64,000 bases of DNA from Gigaspora margarita. Its lineage: Eukaryota; Glomeromycota; Glomeromycetes; Diversisporales; Gigasporaceae. The stretch covers positions 182,718 to 246,717 of the forward strand of contig WTPW01000678.1 in assembly GCA_009809945.1 (NCBI GenBank). The letters run 5' to 3'. Positions 35,288 to 46,129 of the stretch are shown here, in pieces. The stretch's first letter is position 1, and every line of letters begins with the position of its first letter. Made by a program: the position numbers and the translations under genes. The notes below the pieces were generated by a model. The model was not told the origin of the DNA. It saw only the letters and a program-made list of their open reading frames with translations, and did no database searches.

Positions 35288-35711
35288 ATTTATTATTTTT
35301 TATTGTGGAATTTTTTATTTTTATAACAAATAGTAGTCTTGTTAATAGATTTGTTAATTGTTAGTAGTTTCATCAATCATCAACAGTTTCATTAATTGGC
35401 AATAGTTTTATTCATATCATCATTTGACAAATCCTTTCATCAATTTAAAAATAGTTTTGTCAAATATCTTTAGCATAAATGCACATTAATTCACATGATC
35501 AAAAATCGTGTATATGCATAAACCTAACCCTAATTTTGTTAATATTTTTATCAATCATCTGTAGTCTTGTCAATTGTCTATAGTTTCATCTATTGTTTTA
35601 TAATTCATTTATAGTTTTATAATTCATCTATAGTTCATTATTCATTTATAGTTTCACCAAATGAAACCAAAGATAAAACAATTTTATCTTTGCAAAAAAT
35701 AGGGTTGTCAG

Positions 35712-36030
35712 TAGGGATGGTTAGGTTAGTTTAGGTTCAGTTTTTGGTTTGGAACCTTTAGGTTCTATTTCAAAAACCTAAGAACCTGGTTTTTAAAAAG
35801 TTCCAAAACCTGGTTCCAAAGCCTGGTTCTGAACCTGGTTCGAACCTAAAAACTTAAAACCTATTATAAATCTAAAAAACTAAGAACCTAAAAACCTAAG
35901 AACCTATTATGAACCTAAAAACCTATCATAAACCTAAGAACCTAGGTTCCAAAATTGGAACCTGATTTTTAAAAACCAGGTTCTAAAACCAGGTTCTTAG
36001 GTTCTGGACCTAGAAACTTTACCATTTCTA
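35712..36030. mobile_element. hAT-type MITE made of AGGTTC/GAACCT repeats
   Basis: It starts TAGGGATGG and ends CCATTTCTA. A perfect 8-bp duplication GTTGTCAG flanks it (35,704-35,711 and 36,031-36,038). The interior is made of GAACCT, AAAACCT and AGGTTC words on both strands. Confidence 0.88.
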
Positions 36031-36595
36031 GTTGTCAGGTATCATTAGCATGTACTTAAGATACCTTTATACATAATATATACAAATTAGAGAATTTAAG
36101 CAGAATCAAAAGTTTGTGAATAAATAAAAGCTCAAATTGAACTATATACACTATTTCTGGTATACTACCTATTAACATGCCTTCTGGCAACACCAAATAA
36201 TTGATTATAATTAAATTATATTATAATTAAAATTAGCTACCAATTGTGATAAAAACAAATTAAAAATTAATTAGCAAATAATTGCAATTACTGCAGTTTA
36301 AAATGGTTGAATATGTCAAATCAAATTTTTGGCATACTTGAAGAACAGTTAACTAGTGATCAACAATCATAATAAAATATAATGATATTATTTGTTTACC
36401 AGAATTAAACAAACTGGTCTAAAAATACTCCCAAGCTAACTCTAACTTAGGCTAAATGCTTGTCATATAATGTTTTATATAATATTGTAATGTTCACTGA
36501 GTTAATTCTTCCCAAATTTTTTTGTATACATTTGTATATACAATTATCTTAGCATGTTAATTGAAGTTCAATGTCTAATTTTATATAATTGTTCA

Positions 36596-37758
36596 AGGAC
36601 TCCAAATAATTCTAAGGTAGGTAGTATACTTAAACAAGACATTTTTAGGCCAAACTCGTCTAATTCTGGTCAAAATTAAAATTTAATTTTAATTTTGACC
36701 AGAATTTAGATAAGTTTGGCCCAAAAAATGTCTTGTTTAAGCATATATTCCTGAAAATAAGCTACTCCAAAAATAAGCTAGCCCCTGATTTTTTTAAAAT
36801 TCTTAAAAACCTATTAGCAGTTTAGTTGTTATATATAAAAGTTTAAATTTACTAAGTAATTCTCAAAAGTGCCATTAAGTAAACTTGTTCAAATCCTTAA
36901 AATACACTGTTATAGAATGAATTAAATATTATCTTTTCTTATTTTAATTATTATTATTATTTTCTTAGTTAAATTTATTATATTATATTATTGTATTATT
37001 ATTAGTATTATAAATAGTTAAATAGGAGGACAGATGATATGTTTACTATTTCTACTATTTATCATTTCTACCATTTACCATTTCTAATATTTACCATTTC
37101 TACCATTTACTATTTCTACCATTTACCATTTCTACTATTTACTATTTCTACTATTTACTATTTCTAGCATTTACTATTTCTACTATTTACCATTTCTACT
37201 ATTTACTATTTCTACCATTTACCATTTCTACCATTTACTGTTTCTACTATTCTTACATTTGTACCATTTCTATATTGCTGTAAAAGATATAAAAACCCTA
37301 GTTCTTTTTTCTTCTGCACATTAGACTCAGATTCCCTCTTCCCTCTCCAATGTTTAGGAATAGTTAGCTATCTTAAATATTATATTATAAATAAAATATA
37401 TCTTTGCCAAATAAATACTCTCTTGCTCTTTGATAAATAAATATGATGAACTGCTCTAGTGAAGTAATATTCTACTTGCACACTGCTTCATATCTTCTCT
37501 GACCCTTATAAGATCCCTGTCACTGTGTAATATGTTGCAAGTACTATATTGAAGGTTATAGTTGCTTATAACAACACCTATAGTAAAAATTTAGTGTCCT
37601 TTAGTCAACTTTTTATTAGTATATTTTTCAATTTTTCAAAAATCTAACAATTTGAAAAATAAGCTATGTTTTTTTGTGTAATTTTTTGCCCAAAAAAGTA
37701 GCTTATTTTCAGAAATATACAGTAAGTATGCTACCTACCTTAGAATTATTTGGGTCCT
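36596..37758. mobile_element. hAT-type element, AGGACYCAAATAATTC ends
   Basis: TIRs of about 36 bp (AGGACTCCAAATAATTCTAA left, matching AGGACCCAAATAATTCTAAG on the complement right) are flanked by a perfect 8-bp duplication ATTGTTCA (36,588-36,595 and 37,759-37,766). A long palindrome centred near 36,685 lies by the left end, with AAGACATTTTT and GGCCAAACT in its arms. No transposase is present. The middle looks like a second insertion: a minisatellite, then a non-repetitive stretch with TATAAAAACCCTAG and pyrimidine-rich runs, perhaps a solo LTR. Confidence 0.85.
37035..37262 (+). repeat. Minisatellite of TTTACYATTTCTACYA units
   Basis: About 15 head-to-tail copies of a 14-15-base unit (TTTACCATTTCTACC, TTTACTATTTCTACT and variants) lie inside the hAT-type element at 36,596-37,758. 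Confidence 0.9.
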
Positions 37759-37816
37759 ATTGTTCAGAACAACCATAAAATCAGATATTAACTTTAATTA
37801 ATGTGCTAAAGTAATT

Positions 37817-38332
37817 TTTTTTAACTTCCCTCTGCTATTCTGAAGGTTCTAGTCACCTTATAATCTGTTATCTCTAAGGTCAGAGTTATCATTTGGTGGA
37901 GATCAACAGCAGGCATATGGCCTCTGATTCATTACTAAACTAGTGAGATAATTCATGCTCTATTAAGTCTGTCACTTTGACATCCCAGGTCCCTAATCTC
38001 ACAGTATAGGCCCTACTTTATCTAGGTCTGCAGTTCCCTAACTTCACATAACCCATCAGTCAGATCACACTTTATAAGCTGGGTTTACTCAATGTTTACA
38101 TTATTTGTTGACAGATTTGCCTTATCTGGTCATCCCTAATCCTGTGGCTATGCTAGTAGACTGCAATCTTACATATGAATCTTTTGTTCTTTTTTTCTTA
38201 ATTAGGAAATTCTCTGAAGATCTTTTTCCAGTCATGGTCCTAGCAGAGACTTGTCCTCTAGTTGGATTTGAACTCGCAACCTTGCGACTGTAACATGAAA
38301 GCACTAACCACTACACTCTTGACCCGCAGGTC
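37817..38332 (-). mobile_element. tRNA-derived SINE, 516 bp
   Basis: Reading the minus strand from 38,332, the head contains GTGTAGTGGTTAGTGC (A-box-like) and GAGTTCAAATCC (B-box-like) at tRNA spacing. The element ends in an A-run after GAGGGAAGTT. TGCTAAAGTAATT is duplicated perfectly at 37,804-37,816 and 38,333-38,345 (13 bp). The tail ends at the left, as expected for this strand. The overlapping ORFs (38,105-38,293 and 38,122-38,304) are translations of the tRNA-like head. Confidence 0.88.
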
Positions 38333-39499
38333 TGCTAAAGTAATTAGTATGCAAGTATATACAAAAAAAGTTTATTTTCTATTTTCAGCCAATTCAAAAA
38401 CAGCAATAATTGGAATTTTTGCTTTTGCTGTTTAAACTATAAGGTTATTTTAAGAGTAGGGGCATAACTTGCAAATTACATATAAAATTTGTGGTATTGA
38501 TTTTTTTTAAAAAAATTTTGTAAAATTTTATTTAAGCAAATCAGTTTTGAACTATTAAATAAATTTATAGAACAAGTTTTCTGATGCTAAAAATAATAAA
38601 ATTATTAAAATTGGTTGAATATTCATCAAAGTATGAAGATTTAAATTTTAGGTATCAAAGTTGTTTACAAAAATTATATGATAGCATATGATATCAACCA
38701 ATCAAAATCATTTACTTGGTGTATATAGAGAAAATTTGTGCCAACTAGAGGAAACTTTATAATATATAAAGTATAATTTTTTTAAATATATACTTTACTA
38801 TTATAAAACGTGCATTTTGTTCTATATATTATAAAATTTTGTTCAAATTTGATTCCAACTTAAAAGTTTTATTAGTAGCAAATTTTAATTTTTATATGAA
38901 TCTTATAGTGCCACTGAAATCATATGATAAATGATCTATGTACACCCTACCCTTAAAACTCATAAAGGGAGTGCATCAGAATCATGGTCAGCTGGATCAG
39001 AAATAACCAATATTGCCCAAGATCATAAAAATTTTATTAATGAAATCAAATCCATCCATTAAGTAAACAATGCTGATCTAATAATTTTGCTATAGAACTT
39101 GCTAACAACTTGGGCTAAACACCAACCTAGATCCGATACACCCAACCCAGAATTTTGGGACCCGCTACAAAATTCCTACTCTTAAACAACATCAAGATGA
39201 GTAAAACGAATTCTACTATTATTACCTAATTTATCTGCAATAAATGACTCCACATGGTTGCTACCAATCAATTAATTGAGTTCAAATACACAGATAAAAT
39301 AAGTCTAAAATTACCTGCTAATGCATGCAAGGTGATCTAATTTCAGGGGCTAATTTCAGTCAAGTGTAATTTCAGGCACCTGAAGTTATAATTTCGGGCA
39401 GTGCCAACTTCATGCACGACATGTGTCTTTTAACATATTATAAAGCTTTTACTGTATTTTGTAAAATGACACACAGGGTGTAATTTCGAATTTTCCTAA

Positions 39500-40783
39500 A
39501 TTAAGCTCATTTTAGATACTATTCATGAGCATTATTATGCGACAACACAGTAATCATATGCAGCAATTGAATTAATTCGGAAAATGACAAATAAATTTTT
39601 ACATATGTTGTTACTAAATAAAAAGAGCATTATATTTAGAAGTAGTAAAGGTCACGGCCGGTCATGACTGGTTATAACCATAACCGATATCAGTCAGAAG
39701 CTCCTAACTGACCGGTTAAAATCTAAGCAATAATAAAATCATTACATTTTGAATATTTGTATGTGATTCAGATATTCATGCATGATTTATCCGATTATTG
39801 ATAACAAGAATATGAGTAAAAAAATCCTAGCTGTTGTGTCAATTTTGTCATGTAGGCATACAACGTGAATACCGATTGAACACCACCGATCGAAGAAACC
39901 TTCGGGCAATGCAACAATGACCAGCATCACGAAGAAAGTGCAATTAACCTTAAGGTTCAATTATAACTTCCAGGTAGATTAAAGTAGCAAAGACGATCCT
40001 CTGTCCTGTGATTTCCAAACAAAATGCATCCGAATATCAATCATATGATCGTTAAATTTTCATGTGCATGAAGTTCTAAATTGTTCGGAAATCACGGGAT
40101 CGAGGATCATTTCTGCCACTAATCCACCTTATGACTTCCTATTAACTTCCGTATTCAGCAACTATGAGATAATCGTTAATAGGATTAATACAAATACCAG
40201 ATAATAACTGTGTCATGAAAATCACTAGATTACTACATACAATCAGAATCAAAATTTTGTTTACGGCTCTGATAAGGATGATCAATGCACCTTTTTGCAT
40301 AACGCATACAAAATTAGTGCATCCAACAAGAATAAAGATTTCGCGGACGAATGCAAAACTCGGATGTTAAACTCGAATGTTTCCATATAGCCACAAAATG
40401 ACAAGATCCTGTATGGGTAGAGTTTACAAAGGCTGGTTTTTGCAGGTAACAGGTACTGAATTTGTTTGCCGTAACGTGTTTCTACCATCAACTGAGCAGT
40501 TAGAAATGTTATCATAACGATTACGATTACAATTATAATCAATCATTATACTCATATGTTATTTCACGCGGCATTAGCTTGCTATCGATATGCTCAATTG
40601 GGATTTACGGCTTCATCAACGGATTTGGCTGGATTGCTGCAGGTATCCTGGCATAGTTATATTTGATCAGCTGACTTTCGTAATTATTAGGGTGTCCAAT
40701 CAGATTCCAGATTTTGTTACGAGCGCAAAACTCGAATGTAAACCAGACTCTAACTACGTACTTCGTACTACGTTCCTGGTATA
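39500..40783 (-). repeat. Right arm of the long inverted repeat
   Basis: The reverse complement of 12,368-14,060 without the MITE found there. The outer end (GTACTACGTTCCTGGTAT) lies about 115 bases before the aminomutase ORF. Overlapping ORFs (40,282-40,542, 40,590-40,784, 40,605-40,844) have no recognisable domain. The stretch 38,346-39,500 shows no gene; 39,470-39,520 resembles 23,470-23,520 (a GGGTGTAATTTYGAATTTT block). Confidence 0.8.
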
Positions 40784-40898
40784 ATAGTAGAGTATAGTTA
40801 ATAGTAGAGTATAAAATTATGCTTGTCGATTTTTGGGCTAACAATTTTTAGTCATAGAACTTACGTGCACTTATGATATCAAACCCTTTGATTAAGGC

Positions 40899-42320
40899 AT
40901 GAATATTATTTTGGCAGCACGAATTAAAGTAACGAAAATAAGTCAATATAAAATACGCGTGAATTATTTTGCTAATTTTGCTATGCGAAATTATGAAAAA
41001 ATAATTTCTATTATAAAAGACAATAATTTTGATCGAGGAGGATTTCATGGCTCAGGAGTAGTAGGGCTTAAGCCGTTTGTTGATAACAAAGTTCCAGATG
41101 AGTTCAAATTATTATATACACAACAAGAATTGAAAAAATTCACTCAACTACGGGGTACGCCTAGAGATATTGAGGAACGAATGAAAGTTAAAATATCTGA
41201 TCATTATTTGAAACTAGTACAAAGAAGTGAGCATCTAAAAAATTTAATCAAAGCTCGTTCGGAAGAAACAGAAGACCTATCAGGTGATTTAGATCCATCT
41301 AACCAAAACAGATATTCCCCAATTCCCGGCTTACTCCACAAATATGAAATGGTTCTTTTATATACTTCTGGTACTTGTAGTTCTCATTGTCGATATTGTT
41401 ATCGACTGGACCTGTTTACTAAAAAAACGGGAAAACAATTAGCGAAAATAAACGAAGTTAAAGATTATATAGTAAACTATAACAGAAAAGTAAAAGCATG
41501 TCAAGGAACTGATCCAGAAAGTGGAAAGCCTATCTATTTTATTAAAGAAGCATTACTTTCTGGAGGTGACCCAATGGCACTTTCAAATAAAAGACTAGCT
41601 CGATTCATGTTTGGACTAGCCGAAGCAGGCATTACTACCTTGAGAATTGGAACGAAAGAATTGGCCTTTTTTCCTGCCCGTTTTGATGATAATTTTTTTG
41701 ATATGTTAGATCTATTTAATAAAACATATCCACATGTAAGGGTGGTATTTGTGGTACATTTCACACATCCTGCAGAGTTTCTAGAAATGGATAATGAACA
41801 GAATTATTTACCTTCAAATTTAAATAGTTTCACGTTTGATTGGATGAAAGAAACGCTAAATCCTGTTCTAAAATTAAAAAAACGTGCACATTTTATCAGT
41901 TTAGAAAATCAAACGCCAATTATTTGGAAAGTTAACGATGATAGTGCTACTTTAAATATGATGCAAAAAGAGTTATATAATAAAGGAATTGGAAATCACT
42001 ACTTTTTCCAATGCAGAAATATACAAGGTAAAAAAGAATTTGCGCTACCGCTTGAGGAGACATGGAAGATATTTAGCTTATCGCAAAAAGGGTTGTCCGG
42101 TATTGAAAAGCATGCACGATTTGTTATGTCAACAGAACAAGGTAAAATTGAAGTTATTAGTGTGACAGATGGAAAAATCATTTTCCGTATACATAGAGAT
42201 CCATATGATATCCGACCTGAAGAAAATATAATCATTTGCAAAAGTAATCCAAATGCATTTTGGATTACTGACTATAAGGGCCATATTATATATGATCCAA
42301 GTTCTATTTTACAATCATAG
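40899..42320 (+). CDS. Lysine 2,3-aminomutase-like radical SAM enzyme
   Basis: An uninterrupted 473-codon frame with no intron. Residues 160, 164 and 167 are the CxxxCxxC cysteines (CSSHCRYCYR) that hold the 4Fe-4S cluster and S-adenosylmethionine. ALLSGGDPMAL near residue 220 is the conserved Gly-rich block of the KamA family. GKIEV at residues 415-419 sits where KamA enzymes carry the PLP-binding Lys (K416 here), though the usual Gly-run before it is replaced by STEQ. Such enzymes interconvert alpha- and beta-lysine or act on similar amino acids. Homologues are mainly bacterial or archaeal, near 400-470 residues. A later ATG at 40,983 would give 445 residues and may be the true start, since the first 28 residues look unlike the family. 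Substrate is unproven. Confidence 0.92.
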   Translation: MNIILAARIKVTKISQYKIRVNYFANFAMRNYEKIISIIKDNNFDRGGFHGSGVVGLKPFVDNKVPDEFKLLYTQQELKKFTQLRGTPRDIEERMKVKISDHYLKLVQRSEHLKNLIKARSEETEDLSGDLDPSNQNRYSPIPGLLHKYEMVLLYTSGTCSSHCRYCYRLDLFTKKTGKQLAKINEVKDYIVNYNRKVKACQGTDPESGKPIYFIKEALLSGGDPMALSNKRLARFMFGLAEAGITTLRIGTKELAFFPARFDDNFFDMLDLFNKTYPHVRVVFVVHFTHPAEFLEMDNEQNYLPSNLNSFTFDWMKETLNPVLKLKKRAHFISLENQTPIIWKVNDDSATLNMMQKELYNKGIGNHYFFQCRNIQGKKEFALPLEETWKIFSLSQKGLSGIEKHARFVMSTEQGKIEVISVTDGKIIFRIHRDPYDIRPEENIIICKSNPNAFWITDYKGHIIYDPSSILQS

Positions 42321-43019
42321 TTTATCCCTAACGAAGAATTATTTATTCAATTACAACCATTTTTTAGTACTATCAGATATTTTTATTTTTATTATTATTT
42401 TTATTTGTTGATGAATGAGTGGTTACACGTGTGGATTGGTGCCAGGGTTGAGTAAAGCAGGGTGGAATATAATTAGTATGATAGTGTCATGGTAGCACAA
42501 GCATGCCACATACTTGGTTAAAGGGATTGATTTAGAAGTCTAAAATATAAAATATTATTTTCAGTAATTAGTTTATTTATAAAAAAAAATTGTCTTTGTG
42601 ACTTGGAAAGGTTCGAATTGTTGTGTCCACGTGACTCGCGTGTCATCGATCGAAGGAATAATCAATTATGTGACAGTCGGTAACATAAAGTAGTATACCG
42701 AAGTAAGAGAGCAATTATGATGAAAAAAATCATGTAAAAGAACGTAATCAATTTAAGTTTATGATAAATTTGTACCAGTTTCTTGTAAAATATGAAATGT
42801 GATATCATTTATGCTGATTTTTTTTTAAAACTCCTATTTTAGTGTAATGATTTTCATTTGTTCATTTTGGAAAGAATTATAATTTAAATTTTAAATAAGG
42901 CCAGACCAAGTTGATTATGTGTTTTACATTACCCCGAGGCCTCCGCAAAAATTACTCGTGCGATTTCAGAATTTTTGAAGGCTATAAAACCTATGTTACA
43001 CAATTGATGCTTGAACTGT

Positions 43020-43200
43020 AGAATACACAATGTTTAACGTACATTATACAAAAGTACATTATACAAATTTGATAGTCTAATTTTTAAAGCTGTAATTTAA
43101 TTGGCTCTTCCTAAATGCAATACCTCTCTAAATGCATATTTTAGACTTGTCTGTATACATTACATTTATAGAGGTTTGACTGTATATTGTAGAATTAAAT
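43020..43200. mobile_element. Half of a pogo-like MITE
   Basis: The segment around CTAATTTTTAAAGCTGTAAT, GCAATACCTCTCTAAATGCA and TATAGAGGTTTGACTGTA matches the right half of 44,562-44,907. The TAGAGGTTTGACTG end followed by TA is typical of pogo/Fot-type ends. The intergenic stretch 42,321-43,020 after the aminomutase gene shows no gene. Confidence 0.55.
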
Positions 43201-44043
43201 TCAATATAACAAATGTAATTGCAACTTATCCAATGTACCACATAGAGGTAATTGGACTGAAGCTATCAAAATGCCTTTACATGAGTAATTAATTCAAATT
43301 GGGTGAAAGAGCAAGTTGAATATATTCATTTATTATAAATGCACCTATGGTATTTTGGATCTATTATATATTTTATTATGTTTTTTTTTTAGATTTTCTA
43401 AGATTTGAATATAAAAATTCTTAACACAAAAATTACATGTTAGCATTAGTACTTAGGGTTAGGGTTGGGGTTTTGGAAGGGTTTTTAGGGGCATAGAAAA
43501 TTTTTTATTTAGAACATTTTGCACTTATTAATTAGCTAGTTTTTAGGATAATATATGCATAGATGTAAAATACTATAGGTGCATTTTAGTAAAAATTGAA
43601 TATATTTTGTCAAAAAATAGACTTTATAATTACTTACTAAGTTCAAGAGAAACTTACAACATTTCTTGTGTTCTTGGTACAATAGTTTCTTATCAAGATT
43701 ATCTACAAAGACAAAAAGTCTAAATTAGCATTAAATACAAATTCATCAAATTCTATAATTACAAATAATAATCACTTTACAGGTACTACTTCAATGAATA
43801 ATTGTTTAGAATCTGAAGCAACATATAAATAGGAATATAATAAAGGAGATCATTATAAAAAGAATATAATAATAGAATAATATTAATAATAAGTCCTATC
43901 TAATAAAAATTCTGAATACAAATATAATTACAAAGGTTTTACTTAATTAGAGAATAGACCATTTTTCAAGCAAATAGTATACTAAATTATCTATAGTAGA
44001 TGAATTACTTTCTGAAATTTATATAAACATTGAAACTTTAATA

Positions 44044-44200
44044 AGGGCCATGTCATTAATCACCTGATTAGTTTTTATTAGAGGCCTTCCCCCTCCCCCT
44101 TCTTAATATAGATTTGGTCAGGGTCCTATATATAATTTCAATATTTTTTACCCTCCTCCCCCTAAAAAATTATCTGATTTTTGTTACTCCCCTAAGAAGA
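44044..44200. repeat. Dispersed repeat, inverted partner of 51,708-51,870
   Basis: GCCATGTCATTAATCACCTG, TTTTTATTAGAGGCC, CCCTCCCCC and TAAAAAATTATCTGATTTTT occur in the same order, reverse-complemented, at 51,708-51,870 within the Ty3/gypsy integrase region. It is probably a small transposon present twice. Confidence 0.65.
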
Positions 44201-44561
44201 AAGCCAATTGAACCAAGTAAATATTATATTATATCCAAATTTAAAAAGGCTTTGCTAGCATATTCTTAGCTAGTATATGCTCAAAACTTTAAAAAACTTT
44301 CAAAATAATAATTGGAAGTATGCTTCTAATATAGCTTTCTTTATAACTTTTATTGGTTCAAGTTTAAACCAAAAATAAATATTAGTAAAATAAAACTTTA
44401 TTAAGATAAATAGAGTATTATAGTCAGATTAAAGTTTCTACTAATAAAAACTTTTTAATATATATATAGATTTTTATACAATTTTTATTATTTGAACTAT
44501 GCTTAATTAAGAATAAATTACAGCAAAAAAAAATCTTTATATTATATATATTTTTAGATTC

Positions 44562-44907
44562 AGTTAGACCTCTATAAATGCAATTTCTATAAATGCAATA
44601 CCTCACTAAATGCATGTTTTTGTCTTGTTTGTAAGAAATTATTAGTGCTAAATGCATGTTCTATATTATGTAAATGTACATTCTTCCAAATAATTTTCTA
44701 AAGTTTGCTACCTCTCTAAATGCACATAGCCAATCAAATTTTAGTATTTAGGATAGATTATACAGCTTTTAGTAAAAAAGTTACACAAACTTAATAATCT
44801 AATCTTTAAAGCTGCAATTTAATTGGCTTTCTCTAAATGCAATACCTCCTAAATGCATGTTGTGGGCTTGTCAACACATGTTGTATTTATGGAGATTTGA
44901 CTATAAA
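44562..44907. mobile_element. pogo-like MITE (CAGTTAGACCTCTATAAATG end)
   Basis: The left end CAGTTAGACCTCTATAAATG and the right end GGAGATTTGACTATA are roughly inverted. The word TCTAAATGCA or CTAAATGCATGT recurs five times inside. Ends of this type are usual for pogo/Fot elements; no transposase is present. Confidence 0.6.
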
Positions 44908-45163
44908 AATAATTAGTACACAAATAGAATATAAAAGCTTAATTTTAGAGGGTAGAGGTATTGTGACCAATTATTTGTCAGTGAATAATTTTTGTTCTAC
45001 TGGTCCATTATTGAATAATTTTATCACTAAAATGACCATTTAAGTAAGACAATTCTAACAATGTAAAAATTATTAAAATTCGATCATGGGATCCTAAGAA
45101 TAATAAGGTTTATATAGAAAAATTTGCAAATTTACAAAATATTTTATAAAATAAAATAAATCT

Positions 45164-46049
45164 AAGGTGATCATACCTAATTCTGTGAATTTTTTTTTGT
45201 CACATATAAAAGTTCTTCAAAAGATTGTATTTATTTGTAAAATTTAATATATAAAATATTAATCAATTTCTTATTAAACTGTAAAATATTTTTATATTTT
45301 ATATACTAAAAAATTTTTTTAATAATAAAAGTTACAACCTGTATAATTTACAAGATTTTAAAAGTCATGGTCCTAATTCCGTGAATATATAATAGACATA
45401 ATTTTTTGCTAAATAAATTGAACAAAGTTTACTAAATAATATGCTTGTTATGCTAAATTACATATAATAAAATTTTTACAAAGATTAGACAAGATTTTAT
45501 TAATGGATTGGCTGCTTAATTTAAGGTATATATAAAAAATCAATTTTATTTCCATGGATTATATATCTTGGGACTCTGTAATTTGATTTGGATAATTTTG
45601 GTACCATTCGAATTATCTCACTGAGATGATTCGAAAGATACCAAAAACATTCAAATTGGATCACAGAGTTATGTGATACATGATTTATGAAAATAGATTT
45701 AATCACACTTTATATTTCTGGATCCTGTAATCCAATTTGGATAATTTTAACTCTATTAGATTTGTCTTAGTGAGGCAATTCGAATGATACCAAAATCATC
45801 CAAATTGGATCACAGTATCATAAGAAACACTATCCTATGAAAATATATTTAATTTTAAAAAATAATAATTTAACTTATATCACAGGATACTGTGACCTAA
45901 TTTGCTAATTTTAGCACCATTAGAATCATCTTAGTGAGACGATTCAAATGATACCAAAATTATTCAAATTGGATCATAGAATCATAAAACATTACGAAAT
46001 TATAATCTATGAATTAAAGATAATCCACAGAATTAGGTATCATCACCTT
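45164..46049. mobile_element. TIR element with tandem hairpins, second copy
   Basis: A full-length relative of 29,328-31,169 without the nested retroposon. The ends are AAGGTGATCATACC and ATCATCACCTT. Three hairpin modules (about 45,580-45,665, 45,725-45,810, 45,893-45,980) again centre on ATCTCACTGAGATGATTCG-like words. The ORF at 45,521-45,706 is a translation of a hairpin. Confidence 0.8.
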
Positions 46050-46129
46050 ATATTGAACTTAGAACTTCATAATTAGATTTTAATAATTTTATACTGTTTA
46101 GGATTTCTTATTGAAACAGTTATTTTGGT

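Noticed and set aside
38122..38332. Functional tRNA gene
   Set aside because: A and B boxes are present, but the acceptor stem and cloverleaf are poor, and target duplications plus an A-rich tail show a SINE.
40590..40844. Genes upstream of the aminomutase
   Set aside because: The frames lie in the inverted-repeat arm, overlap on opposite strands, and are not preserved as frames in the other arm.
40899..42320. Minus-strand ORFs within the aminomutase (41,534-41,764, 41,999-42,241)
   Set aside because: They are antisense shadows of a clear, full-length conserved coding frame.
43101..45043. Small ORFs (43,101-43,292, 44,424-44,657, 44,837-45,043)
   Set aside because: They translate pogo-like MITE sequence (the CTAAATGCA repeats) and share words only because the repeats do.
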